64,000 bases of DNA, from assembly GCF_022682495.2 (NCBI RefSeq), contig NC_071391.1, positions 10,949,680-11,013,679 on the forward strand. The letters are read 5' to 3'. Position numbers and translations under genes: made by a program. This document shows, piece after piece, positions 47,505 through 59,200 of the stretch; position 1 is the stretch's first letter; every line of letters starts with the position of its first letter. The notes under the pieces are model-generated. The model was not told the origin of the DNA, searched no databases, and saw nothing but the letters and a program-made list of their open reading frames with translations. The DNA is from Desmodus rotundus. Its lineage: Eukaryota; Chordata; Mammalia; Chiroptera; Phyllostomidae.

Positions 47505-47945
47505 TTATTCCAGAGAATTGCACTTCGGCACAACCAAGAAGAGGTGCTTTTGATTGTTTTTCAGACTTATTTTTCCATTTTGACACTGTTGACAGAGAAC
47601 TTTTCTCCATGTGCCTATATTTTTCCTAAACACTCTTCTTAAGGCTTGTGTCACATTCTTGTTCCTCAGGCTGGTGATAAATGTGTTGAACATGGGATTC
47701 ACAAAAATACAAAACATTCCCATAACTTTCCCTTGCTGAACAGACTGCTCATTTGCTGCTCTGAGATACATGCAGAACAGGGACCCATAGAACATAGTGA
47801 CAGCTATGAGGTGGGAGGCACAGGTGGACAAGGCTTTGCACTGTCCTTCACTAGAACAGAACTTCATAACGATGATGAAAATGAAAAGGTAGGAGATGAT
47901 GAGAAGGGAACCTGTGAGGTTAATCTCTGCAAACGCTTTGACCAC
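47505..47945 (-). pseudogene. Olfactory receptor pseudogene, TM5 to C-terminus
   Basis: Minus-strand open stretch of about 145 codons carrying TM5 (SLLIISYLFIFIIV), the TM6 signature KALSTCASHLIAVTMFYGS, CMYLRAANEQS, and a degenerate TM7 (FVNPMFNTFITSLRNKN, where NPLIYSLRN is expected). The N-terminal half including the DRY motif is absent; sequence beyond 47945 is an L2, not OR. It is homologous to 22882-23330 but lacks its frameshifts. In unit 1 it is deleted. Unit 3 ends before reaching it. Confidence 0.9.
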
Positions 47946-47989
47946 TTTATCTTCAGTCTTTCTTCTTCTACCCCATTGACTTTCTAGCT

Positions 47990-48412
47990 GTTTCTTAAAC
48001 ATGCTGCTTCATTCCCACCTCAGGACCTCTGAGCATACTGCTTAATCTGCTTAGAGTGTTCTTCCTCCAGATCTTTCAGTGATGCATTCCATCCCTTTAA
48101 TTAGATCTCTCTACCAATAACACCTCCTATGAAAGGCATTGGCTGGCCATCTTTCTAAGTTAAATTTTATTCCCAATGGTTCTAGAATCTTGAGTCACGA
48201 TCTACTTTTTACCACTGTCACTTATCACTTCAGAAATTATTTAGTTACAAAAACAATTTTATGTATATTTTGCTATGTGTCCCTCTATGAGAAAGCTAGC
48301 CATGTGAGGAAAGGAACTTTTTTTGTGTCATATCCCCAGAACTTGGGTGAGCACCTGAATCACAATTGATATGCAGTATCCCTTAACTGAATAAATGGAT
48401 GAATAAATGAGA
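47990..48412 (+). mobile_element. L2 fragment, unit 2 copy
   Basis: Paralogue of 32440-32893. It abuts the truncated end of the antisense OR pseudogene. Confidence 0.75.
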
Positions 48413-50723
48413 TAACTTTTCCAACTCATAACAGATGGTTTTTCACACATTTCTTAACTTCCTGATGTTACCAGTAGAGATGGAGTTACTTAGAAACTCT
48501 AGCTGTCATGAAAACAGTGTACAGGAGGGAGCACAATCAGGGGTTTCTTTAAATAACTCAGGCTAGTGGTAATAGTGCCTGACCTGAAAACTGTGATAAT
48601 TTAAAAGATGAAGTCTATTGCTTTACTAAAATATTGCATTCACAAATCTAACACTTAGATTGGGATTATTAACCCTGGCTTCACATTTGAATCAGGTGTG
48701 AAATTTTAAAAAACACTGAGACTTGGGTTCTAGCTCAGTTTAGGTGGAACACACACATTGATATATTTTTAATGAGTTTCCACATAAGTTTAATGCACAG
48801 CTAAAGTTGAGGCACTGAATTAGCAATTGAAATGCTCTGTCTAGACTAGATAAAAGAGTTTTTATCACATGGTTTTACATGTTAGCTTATACATTCCTCT
48901 TACATCAGATGAAGAAATCTTCTATGGGATATCATGAGGACTCCCTGTGGTGATGTTTACAAGAGTCTGACATTAATGGATGGGGTCTTAATGTGTGATT
49001 GATCAAATTCCCCCTAAGTATAGAATTTGCTTCCATCAATGTACACAAATGTTTTCTCTGTTAGCTGGAAAAACTCCAGCTGTTTACTTTAGCCCTCACA
49101 GAATTCCATTGGTTTTAGAAGGGTTGAAAAGAGATCGTCTTCTTGAAAGTCTCCACGATCCTACCTAAGTCTTCATGCACTCAAGCAACTGATGGAAAAG
49201 GAAGAAAACTTTCTTATGAAAAATCACACTGTTCTAATATTTATTACACACAGTCCAGAGTTTGTGTTTCTTTATGTGTCTTCTGGAATACACAAGAGAA
49301 ATTCCGGTTGTGAAAGTAGATTTGGTATCGTTATGTTTCAATTTGTGGGCTGAAGTGATGGGATGTGGGAGAAGGACCCATTTGTTATCATTCTCACTGA
49401 AGATTTCAGTTTTAAAAGTGCCAGCACAGATTGTCTGTGTTGGATGGTGTCTAAGAACTTTTCAGCTCAAATCACAGGACATAGTCCAAAGTGCTGGGGA
49501 CTTCCAGCAGGTGGAAATAATCCAAATCTTAGAGAGACCCCTTTCTTCATTCAGTGCTTCTCTATCAGTCCAAGAGGAAGATAAGTCAGAAAATGGGAGG
49601 CATGAAAATATCCAGAAGAAAATATGAATTTAATGTATAAAATCATTACAGATTAAATACTAGAATTATGGAAAGGAACCTCAGTGATGTTTGTGGGAAG
49701 TATGAATTAAAGATCTATGTACAATGCAAGAGAAAGAAAACAAGAACTAGAAGCCCTATAGAATCTTTTCGGAGAACTTTGGCCAACTGGGGTCCTTCCC
49801 CTGACAAGTCAGTAAAATCCATAATAATGGGAGGAGGGACTGAAACACAGTAGAGGAAAGTGGATTCCTTTGAACAAAACAATGTCAACTTGTTTTGATG
49901 ATCCTGGATACAGCATTGCCAAAATTTCAGTTCAATCTACATGGGAAAACCTAAGAGAAGCCTCTTCAAATGAGGAAGGAAAAGTGTTCACATTAACTAT
50001 TAACTTCTTCCTCACCCTTAATCTCACACTCACTTACCCCAAATCCTGTAAACTTTTCTTTTAAAAATAAGCGTCTGAAATTATTAAAGGCATATGGAGT
50101 GGAAGTATATTTTCTTGTGCCAAAAACTCAGACTCCAGGCTTGGAGAAGATAAACAAGTTAGAAGAAAATTGTGATGTGTGTACTTCTTGAATTCCAAGA
50201 GTTGGCTAAAATTCCATATGTAACCTTCTCTGAATCTTGGCTGTGCTGTGAAATGGATCTGCAAGTACAATCAGGGAAGTTTCAAGGCCCGTGTGACCTC
50301 CTACTATCTCAGGTCAGCTATTGTCTGTGTCAGAAAGAGTCTGAGGTCTGTCTGCCCATGTTTTTGTCTTAATGAGGTAATTTTTCCGATCACTATTAAT
50401 TTTATTTTATGTTCAAAAGAGGAAAAGTAAGAAATCAAACCATATTTCTTATGAGTTCTTGATTTTCAGAACTATCAGACTTACCTGTGGAGGCAGAATG
50501 ATTCCTTACCCTCCCTGAATGTCCCCAGAGTAGGAAGATTTATACCTGAATGATTCACTTTGGTAGACGAATTCCTGAAGCTTTCATCCAGAAATCAGCT
50601 ACAGGATATCATTAGGACTCCTTGTGGAGGTGTTTACAAAAGTTGCATTTTGATGGATAGGATCTTAATGTATGAATTAGTTACTTGATGTCCAAAGTCT
50701 TTCAGTAAATGCAAAAACATGTG
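48413..50723. other. Unit 2 distal non-coding DNA, high-identity tract
   Basis: Copies 32894-35773 without the unit-1-specific L1; the empty L1 site is at about 48707-48723. The tract about 49150-50530 is nearly identical to unit 1. Confidence 0.65.
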
Positions 50724-50861
50724 GTTTTTTTAAATTAATTTTTTATTGTCATTCAAGTACAGTTGTCTCCATCCTTCCACCTTCCCCCCTCCCACCCACC
50801 ACCACCTCTTCTTTATACATGTCCTTTATACATGTTCCTTAATGTCCTTCCCCTCTCCCCC
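50724..50861 (-). mobile_element. L1 3' end forming the unit 2/unit 3 junction
   Basis: Same chimeric L1 joint as 35774-35907: antisense 3' UTR runs into ORF2 at AACTGACTATAAAGG. Identical joints at both internal borders show that the units multiplied from one original tandem joint. Confidence 0.87.
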
Positions 50862-53417
50862 AACTGACTATAAAGGAGTGGGTTTATTTCTGAGCTCTCT
50901 AATCTCTTCCATTGATTTATGGGTCTCTTTTTAGGCCAGTACCATGTTGTTTTGATTACTATGACCCTATAGTATAATTTGGATTTCATCCATGATGTAA
51001 TTGTTAAAATTTGGAAGATGAAGAATGGGTCTGAAGCAAGTTCTAGCCTTCAATGTTTGCCTGTCAACCTGTTTTATTTAACTTTGGAAAGAGACTGATG
51101 CCATTGTGCCTCTGTGTGTGTGTGTTTATTTTTTACTGGAACCTTATTATTAAACAGTCACTGAATAACTTGATCTGTTGGACTCTGAGGAAAGCAACTT
51201 AACTTCAAAATTTACAAAGGTAAATTTATTACAATAAAATGTAGACATCTTAATGCAACTTGACACATGTATATAGCCGTGTAATCATGGTTTGTTTTTA
51301 AGGCTGCTCTGCAGGTAGGGAGAGAGGGTGAGAATAAGGCCCAGAGAACCCCTCCCCACCCCCCAGAGCTCACTCTTCCTAACAAGATTCAGACATTTGT
51401 AGTTGAAGAAACACTCTTGGGATTGCTGCAAGCCTTTGGGTAATACCCAGAGTTCTGAAAAGTTGATTTGACAACCTTTGTCAGTGTTGTCATTACTGTT
51501 AAGGAGAAGCAGGTTTTGGGGGATCACTACTTTGCCATCCTGGAAGTTATCTTCCTCTCTATATAAGGTTGTTTTTGTGTGTGTGATTCCTTTCAGTTGT
51601 ATTATTTGTCTTTTAAAAACGTTTACTGTGGATTAGTGTTCAATTATAGGGATATTTCACTATATTGAAATGTATGTGTCTGCCAATATGCATTTGAGTT
51701 TCTTTGTGGGTATATCTTCTTTTCTTTTGGATAAATACTTAATACTTACTGGGCCATCATTTTATAAAGAATCATAACTTTTTAAGAAATTTCATAAGAA
51801 AAAGCCAGTTTTCCAAAGCATTTGAATCATTTTATACTCCATCAAGTGATTTATTCTCAGAGTATCAATCACTTGACCTAGCTTTTTTTTATTGTCTATT
51901 TAAAAAATTCTTGCCATTGATGTGGGTTTGAAGAGGTCTCCCACTGCAGTTCCAACAGGCATTGCTTTGACAATGATGGATGGATGTTGAAATTCTCTAC
52001 ATGTATAGTGGCTGTTCATACATCTTTTTAATAAATTGTTTACTTCCTTCCTAGACTTTTAAAAATTGTGCTTATTAGTTTATTGTGCAGAATCTCCATG
52101 TGTTCTGAATGCAAGAACCTTTGTCAGAATTATTTAATGTGGACATTGCTTTTTATTCTGTGGCTTTCCTAGTTTTTCTGCTCTGCACATCTCTCAACTA
52201 CTGTACCTCCTCCTCCTCACTCTCCTTAGATGACCTCATCTTACTCTTTGTACAGAATCATTAAGCTTTCTGATTGGAATGCCCTGTCCTTTACTACACT
52301 AAAACTACAAAACCTTTTTCCCATATTTTTTCTTCCATAGCATTAAAAGTGATAGTTAAATTCTTTATACGTGCTATAATGCCCACGCACAATATCAGCA
52401 GTGTGTATAGGTGTTACGTAGGGGTAAAGGGCCTCAAAGGAGAATCTAGGTCCCAAAGCATAAAATTAAAAATTTTCTATTGAGGAACAAAGGCTATTTT
52501 AATTGGCTTTAAAAATTATTTTAATAATACCCTGGACAATATTCTTAAGGAATACACTATAAATCTTCCTACTTTGTTTTTACAAAATATTGTAAGCCAT
52601 CTATTACAGGTAGGTCATAGTCTACATTTGTTCACAAAAATATGTTATGTGATTTTGAGTGGAAATCAGTTTCTTAATAATGTGGGGGGAAAAGTACATC
52701 TAAATCATCCTGCCTTCATTTCCTTCATAATACTTGCTTCTAAATGGCATTATGTTCTACATCTTCGTCTCTGTGTTTAACTCTCCTATAACATGTGCTC
52801 TGTGAAGATCAGGAATAGTTTTCTTGCTATAGCCCCAGAACCTAGAACAGAAATGTATCAAAATTTTTCAGTGTACATGAATAAATGAATGGGTTAATTT
52901 ATAAAATGGGGAGAACAATTCTTTATTCTGTATCTTCTTAGCCATTTATAAGAGACAAGTTTCACTAACTCAATGCCCTCTACATAAATGAAGTCAGACA
53001 ACTGAGTTTTCAAATGGAAAATTCTACATTGAATATTTATATCTTATTTTGTATCCAAAACTACAAGATATCAGAGCTGGAGGGACCCTAGAAAACTAAC
53101 TTCCAACATTTGTTCAGCTGAATGATGGTAAGATGCTCTTTTTCATACCTGATTTTGATTCCTTTGGCTTTATTTTTTCTTGACATTTGAAAAAATACCA
53201 TATTTGGAGTTTTCCAAAAAGATAGATATAAATGTAAGAAAATATATAATCTGCAATATTTTTCCATTATACATATTAATATATAATGTAATTACATACA
53301 CATATGTAATCACATACATATTAGAGAGAGAATGTGTATGTCTACTTGATATATTGAGGGAAGAGAGAGACAACGTAGAGATATAGGGGAAATATATTTA
53401 TGTAGACACTCATGTAA
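50862..53417. other. Unit 3 non-coding DNA upstream of the OR
   Basis: The first part (to about 51650) is closer to unit 1 than to unit 2; later parts (about 52020-52480) are closer to unit 2. An L2 3' fragment lies at about 52785-52895. No gene is seen. Confidence 0.6.
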
Positions 53418-53600
53418 TTTTTTAAGATTGTATTTACTTATTTTTTTTAGAGGGGGCAGGGAGGGAGGAAGAAAGGGAGGGAACATCAATGTGTGGTTGC
53501 CCCTAGAGAGCCCCCTGCTGGGGACCTGGCCTGCAACCCAGGTATATGCCCTTTCCTTCCCAGGCCTGCACTCGGTCCACTGAGCCACACCAGCCAGGGC
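53418..53600 (-). mobile_element. Ves SINE upstream of OR copy C
   Basis: Orthologue of the unit 1 and 2 copies. Here both target-site copies are intact (ACACTCATGTA at 53406-53416 and ACACTCATGTA just after 53600), which proves the insertion boundaries. Confidence 0.93.
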
Positions 53601-53691
53601 AACACTCATGTATTTTTTGAGAAGAGAGATTTCCCAATAATGACTAAATTAAGTAAATATGAGGTGGATAAAATAAATGCAGAATCCTTCA

Positions 53692-53711
53692 CTTTTCTTT
53701 GTCACTTTTAG
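53692..53711 (+). other. Putative splice acceptor, OR copy C
   Basis: CACTTTTAG with AG at 53710-53711, the same spacing to the ATG as in copies A and B. Confidence 0.5.
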
Positions 53712-53729
53712 TTTTCAAAGGATAAGAAA

Positions 53730-54677
53730 ATGTCTTCCCCAAACCACACTACCCTGGCAGAATTCATTCTCTTGGGACTCACAGACGACCCAGTACTAGA
53801 GAAGATCCTGTTTGGGGTGTTTCTGGTGATCTACCTAATCACGCTGACAGGGAATCTGTGCATGATTGTGCTGATCAGGACCAACTCCCACCTCCAGACG
53901 CCCATGTATTTCTTCCTCAGCCACCTCTCCTTTGTAGACATTTGCTATTCCTCCAACATCACCCCGAATATGCTGTACAATTTCCTCTCAGACCAGAAGA
54001 CCATCTCCTATGCTGGGTGCTTCTCGCAGTGTCTTCTCTTCATCGCCCTGGCGATCACTGAGTTTTACATCCTTGCTTCCATGGCATTGGATCGCTATGT
54101 GGCCATCTGCAGCCCTTTACATTACAGTAGCAGAATGTCCAAGGACACCTGCACCTCTCTTGTCATGGTATGTTATGTTTTTGGCTTCCTAAATGGACTG
54201 TCTCAGGCACTGCTGACCTTTCACTTGTCCTTCTGTGGCTCCCTTGAAATCAATCATTTCTACTGTGCTGATCCTCCTCTGATAATGCTGGCCTGCTCTG
54301 ACACCCATGTCAAAATGATGGCAATGCTGGTAGTGGCTGGATTTACTCTCTCAAGCTCTCTCTGCATCATTCTCCTGTCCTACCTTTTCATTCTTGCAGC
54401 CATCTTGCGGATCCGTTCTGCTGAAGGCAGGCACAAAGCCTTCTCTACCTGTGGCTCCCACCTGACAACAGTCACTATATTTTATGGGACCCTCTTCTGC
54501 ATGTACTTAAAGCCCCCATCTGAGAGGTCTGTAGAGGACTCCAAAATAATTGCAGTCTTCTATACTTTTTTGAGCCCAATGCTGAACCCATTGATCTACA
54601 GTCTAAGGAACAAGCATGTGATCCGCGCCCTGCAGCGGATGGTGAAAGGAAATCTCCTCCATAGAAATGCAGTTTAG
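53730..54677 (+). CDS. OR5M1/OR5M10: Olfactory receptor, OR5M1/OR5M10-type, copy C
   Basis: Intact class II odorant receptor of 315 residues with the complete set of family motifs: N5-[10 protein letters not shown] 55-62, C97, [10 protein letters not shown] with R122, loop-2 cysteines 169, 179 and 189, KAFSTCGSH 236-244, KPPSE after TM6, and [12 protein letters not shown] 283-294. It differs from copy B at 8 residues (positions 36, 108, 110, 112, 122, 142, 303, 310) and from copy A at 12. Copy-specific residues are T142, R303 and L310, all conservative or peripheral. Copies B and C share P4, L39, T40, V47, A106, M196, K261, P262 and R299, so they are sisters relative to A. Of the three it looks least altered. 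Confidence 0.96.
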   Translation: MSSPNHTTLAEFILLGLTDDPVLEKILFGVFLVIYLITLTGNLCMIVLIRTNSHLQTPMYFFLSHLSFVDICYSSNITPNMLYNFLSDQKTISYAGCFSQCLLFIALAITEFYILASMALDRYVAICSPLHYSSRMSKDTCTSLVMVCYVFGFLNGLSQALLTFHLSFCGSLEINHFYCADPPLIMLACSDTHVKMMAMLVVAGFTLSSSLCIILLSYLFILAAILRIRSAEGRHKAFSTCGSHLTTVTIFYGTLFCMYLKPPSERSVEDSKIIAVFYTFLSPMLNPLIYSLRNKHVIRALQRMVKGNLLHRNAV

Positions 54678-55731
54678 CCATCTGTTCATTGTGATGGGTA
54701 AGCGTCTGTGACGAGGCAGGGACTCTCTTCAAAGGGCCAACCTACTGCTCTGTAATCATTTTTATTTAGTGTCATGAACTCGCAATGACACTTGCTAATT
54801 TCTGGCAGAATTTGTAACTTTAAGGGTATTGTTCTCATAAAACTGTAACATTGAAATTGAAAATGTTTTATTTAGCAGAGAATTTTGATAATAAATGGGC
54901 ACTATTCAATAGTTCCACCCAATACTTTACTATGTTTTCTTACTTGGTGGTGTAATTCACTCTGATGGGAACATTGGAACCCCATTTGCTGTGATTTATA
55001 TAGTCTTCAGAGCCAGAGTGAGTTTCAAATGAGGTGGTTAGTTTTACACCTCTTTTTGAAAAGTTAGGAATAATTTACTCTTCAATGTGCAGTGTAACAC
55101 AATGGCTCTGGTGCTTGGAATCACAGTGAAGAAATTTTAAATACATGGATCACCCATGGGTTTAAGCTTCCTGTATGCATTCTCCTAACCACACATATTA
55201 CATAAATCCTAAGAATCATGTTTTTTCATTTTAAAATACCATTTACATTCCTTGATTTTGAAAATAAAGTTTTAACACTTCCTTGTGAGAGTCCAGAAAT
55301 TCAATCACCAGTGAAGTGACATGTCAAGGTAGGTTTTTTTTACATAGTAGTTCTGACCTATGTCTAATTTATTAAGAGTTACTACTGTCTATCAACTGGC
55401 TTCTGCAGACCCAAGAAAGCTCTGAGAGCAGATACACATGAGTAGGGGTGTAGAAATCCTTCTGGAAGTGAACCCCCAATGTTTACTTTGGTGTATAAAA
55501 CTGTCTGTGATTCACCATTTTCTAGATTAGTCTGTCACAGTTTTCAAAATTTCTTTGAGAAAAACGATATTAAGAAAAGCTATATAGAGAGATACCTAAC
55601 TTATTCATATTAACACATGCATTATTAGTCAATGACATGGCTACATACTGAACCTCATGTTAAACTTTTGTTAAATTGCCTTAAATGTTTGGTATTCTAA
55701 GATTATGGACTTTTATTTTATTTTATTCATT
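54678..55731. other. 3' flank of OR copy C
   Basis: Aligned with the 3' flanks of A and B. It preserves the uninterrupted TAACACATGCATTATTAG site (about 55610) that is split by the insertion in unit 2. No gene. Confidence 0.6.
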
Positions 55732-55932
55732 TACTTTAAATATTTTTATTTATTCTTAGAGAGTGGATGGGAGGGAGAAAGAGAAGGAGAGAAATATTAA
55801 TGTGTGGTTGCCTCTTATGCATCTCCTATTTGGGGACCTGGCTTGCAATCCAGGCCTGTGCCCTGACAGAGAATGGAACCAGTGACCCTTTGGTTTACAG
55901 GCCTCTTCAATCCATTGAGCTTCACCAGGGAG
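55732..55932 (-). mobile_element. Ves SINE downstream of OR copy C
   Basis: Orthologue of 29183-29385 and 42036-42236 but more diverged than those two are from each other. Confidence 0.9.
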
Positions 55933-56882
55933 GTTGACTTTAATTTTAAATAAGACCACAATACCAAATGCCCAAATGAAATCAACTGCTAAATTTATTC
56001 TACTATGTTTGAATTGTTTTTCAGGAAATATCTACATGACCAGCAGTTCTGGAAATTTGGGCTCTATTCTTAAGTTTCCATTGATTGAATATAGGCTGAT
56101 TCTATCAAACGTGTCCACTATATAGAACTAGAAATACAGACAGATGTGAGGAAGTAATGTTTACCTGTCTTATGTCCTAAACCAATGAACAACCTCTGTT
56201 TGTGTTTTGTTATGTTTTTCTGAATAAATGGATATTCACATATAGTTTTATACTTTATAAAAATTGGAATATTTCCCATAGACAAGTTTGAACTTTAATT
56301 TTCACTGGATAGTATTATGTTTGTATTTCTTACAGACTACATGTATGTAGTGAGGACCATTTTTAATGTAATATAATACACAAAGTGGAATCATACTTGA
56401 AGTTAATTACAAAAATATGACATGCCTATTGTGAAAACGACTGAAATATTTTTCAGTTTTGTAATAAAATTCAATTTCAAGTTTGAAATAAGTCTAAAAT
56501 TTACATGTTAACAGAGAACTGCTCTCTGCATTTGGTGTATTTTTTTCACTTAGTTTACCTTGCAAACCATTATTCTATCATATTGATATTTCTGCTATTT
56601 TTGTTATAATTGACTCATAACTCTATGTACATATCTTATAGATTATTCTTTCAGACCAGATTGTTAAATGTGAAATTGCTGAATTAAATAATGTCGACAT
56701 TTTTAAAGGCTTTTCTAAATTTTTCTTTGGGTAAATTTTTCTTTAGAACGAGTGAGTGAACTTACTCATCAAAGTTTACACTTATGATAAATAATGTTTG
56801 AGAGTAACCATTTCACCGTACATTTGTTATGAGAAAATGTCATTTAAGAATATTTGCTTCTTTGCTGTAATTCTTAGGAAAC
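55933..56882. other. Unit 3 non-coding DNA
   Basis: AT-rich, nothing recognised. Confidence 0.5.
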
Positions 56883-56898
56883 AGATCTGCTGTCATTT

Positions 56899-57511
56899 TT
56901 TAAAACTTTTTTTGTATGTTTATTTATTTTAAAAAATTTTTATTGTTATTCAATTACAGTTGTCTGCATTTTCTCCCCATGCCTCCACCCCACCCAAGCC
57001 AAACCCACCTCCCTCCCCACCGTCCCCCTTGATTTTGTCCGTGTGTCCTATATAGCAGTTCCTGTAAACCCCTCTTCCCACTATCCCCTCCCCACTCCCC
57101 TGTGGCTATTGTTAGATTGTTCTTAACTTCAATGTCTCTGGTTATATTTTGTTTGCTGTTTTCTTTTGTTGATTATGTTCCAGTTAAAGGTGAGATCAAC
57201 TGCCCTTTGACCCAGCAATTTCTCTGCTGGGATTATATCCTAAGAACCCTGAAACACCATCCAAAAGAACCTATGCATCCCAATGTTCATAGCAGCACAA
57301 TTTACAATAGCCAAGTACTAGAAGCAACCTAAGTGCCCACCAGCAAATGAGTGGATCAAAAAGCCATGGTATATTTACACAATGGAATTCTACTCAGCAG
57401 AGAGAAAGAAGGAGCTCATACCCTTTGCCAACAGCATTGATGGAACTGGAGAGCATCATGCTAAGTGAAATAAGCCAGGTGGTGAGGGACAAATACCATA
57501 TGATCTCACAT
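56899..57511 (-). mobile_element. Twin-primed L1, unit 3 copy
   Basis: Same structure and target site as in units 1 and 2. Flanks at 56883-56898 and 57512-57527. Confidence 0.92.
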
Positions 57512-57527
57512 AGATCTGTTGTCATTT

Positions 57528-59162
57528 GAACAGAAGAATTGAAATATATATTTAAAGAATAGGGATATCCACCAGTTTGATGATTGTTGTACATGGTATA
57601 TCTGATGATTTCTCACATGAAGATTATTTACATTTTTATTTGAAAATATTTTATCTTATTTTTTTTGTGCTTTTTCTCAAAATTAAATTTAAATAAGCAA
57701 GCATCTATATTATGTTATTGTTTTTCATGACCATATTTTATGAGAATACCTTGAATTGTTTGAGATACAATTTTGTTGTATGTTAGAATATTGTATATAA
57801 CATTTTCCCTCACATTCTAACCCATTCTCTCCTACTATTTATTAAGTAACCATTTATTTTTCCACTAATTTTTATGTTATCTTTACTGCACACTAAATAA
57901 GTTCTTTTCTATTTCTTCTTTGACCAATATATATGTATTTGAAACCAAATTCTGATAATTCATGCAGGTTAAAATATGTTTTTAATTTTTGTAAAGACAT
58001 TTTTATCTTAAATAGTATTCTTTTAAAATTTATTTTTGGAGAGCTCAGATCAGATGCTTCTAGATATCCCATGCAGAAACTTTAATGCAGAATTTCTGCA
58101 ATAATGGTTCAGTTCATGAAGTGTATGCGTACATATATATAAAAATCAAATATGACAATACCAAAAATATACATTCACTGTAGATTATTTGAAAAACATG
58201 GAAAATATTTAGTATTAATATCATTGCTCTACCCAGATCAGAAAGGGACATGTATGAAGTAGAGGCCAGAGAGACGACTGCTCACATTTGAAAGGTTACA
58301 ATCCAGTTAAGTTGTTCTTTCAGAAGGGCAGAGAGATGCTGGTGGCCTGTTCATGCAAAAACCTATAACCTTGGCACAATGAGGCTGTTTATTCATGAAT
58401 GCTTTTATACAAACATTTGTTTTTGCACCATACCTGTGTCCATAATGCAACATAATTTTTTTTTAACAAAGATACCTAAATACAGAATCTTATCCCTAGC
58501 AGAATTTTATTTTTCCGAACAATTATCCCTCAAAAGAACTGAGAGGCCCACACACACCCCTCGACTATGAGTCATTGAAACATGCAAAGAAACTCTGTGT
58601 TAATCAGAATTAAAATAAATAAATGTCAGCAATCAAAATCATGAATCACTGTACAGTTTTGTGAATCTATTTTGAAGACAGTTCAACAAGACTGGCAATT
58701 TCTACATTGATGCTGTCGAAATAATAATACATAGTTTTTATTGAAATCAACTTAACATTATGTTTTGAGGAGTCTTAAAAATGTCTGTACACTTTCACTA
58801 AGTTATTCAAATTTGAAGAATGTGCTGAGAGCATAAAAAGGCATTTGGTAGAAGATTTTCATTGCAATGTTTGTTTAATAATTGAGGAAAAGGAAGACAG
58901 TGATGCATTAAATAGAGGCAGCCCTCACTTTGTAAGGTACCATGTTAGCTGACACTTGTGCAGTCTGGAAACATGTCCTTGCTTTGCATGGGTCTCAGGT
59001 ACCACAGCACTGTGCAGAGTGTGGACAGCCTGCAGTGAATAACTGGCTGGACTCAGGCAGATGGCAGATGGAACAGAGGCTGGTTATACATGACTGGATC
59101 CCCTGTAAGGGTGTGTTGGCTGTGATCGAGAAAACAAAAAAAAAAACCATGCATATTTCCAG
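57528..59162. other. Unit 3 non-coding DNA
   Basis: AT-rich, no gene. About 58740-59120 also matches 5140-5600. Confidence 0.6.
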
Positions 59163-59200
59163 GCACTGGTGGTATAGTGGTGAGCACAGCTGTCTTCCAG
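59163..59200 (+). pseudogene. tRNA-Gly(TCC) 5'-half insertion, unit 3 copy
   Basis: Same 38-base tRNA 5' half as at 45473, with two extra substitutions. Here the left direct repeat (CATATTTCCAGG) directly abuts the tRNA start and CATATTCCAGG follows 7 bases after the tRNA part. This is the cleaner view of the insertion. Confidence 0.82.

Larger units (their letters stand above)
35908..50861 (+). repeat. Tandem segmental duplication, unit 2 (15.0 kb)
   Basis: Second tandem copy and the most complete. It carries OR copy B, the 1.2 kb unclassified insertion, the tRNA-Gly half and the second antisense OR pseudogene. It ends at a second chimeric L1 junction. Confidence 0.92.
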
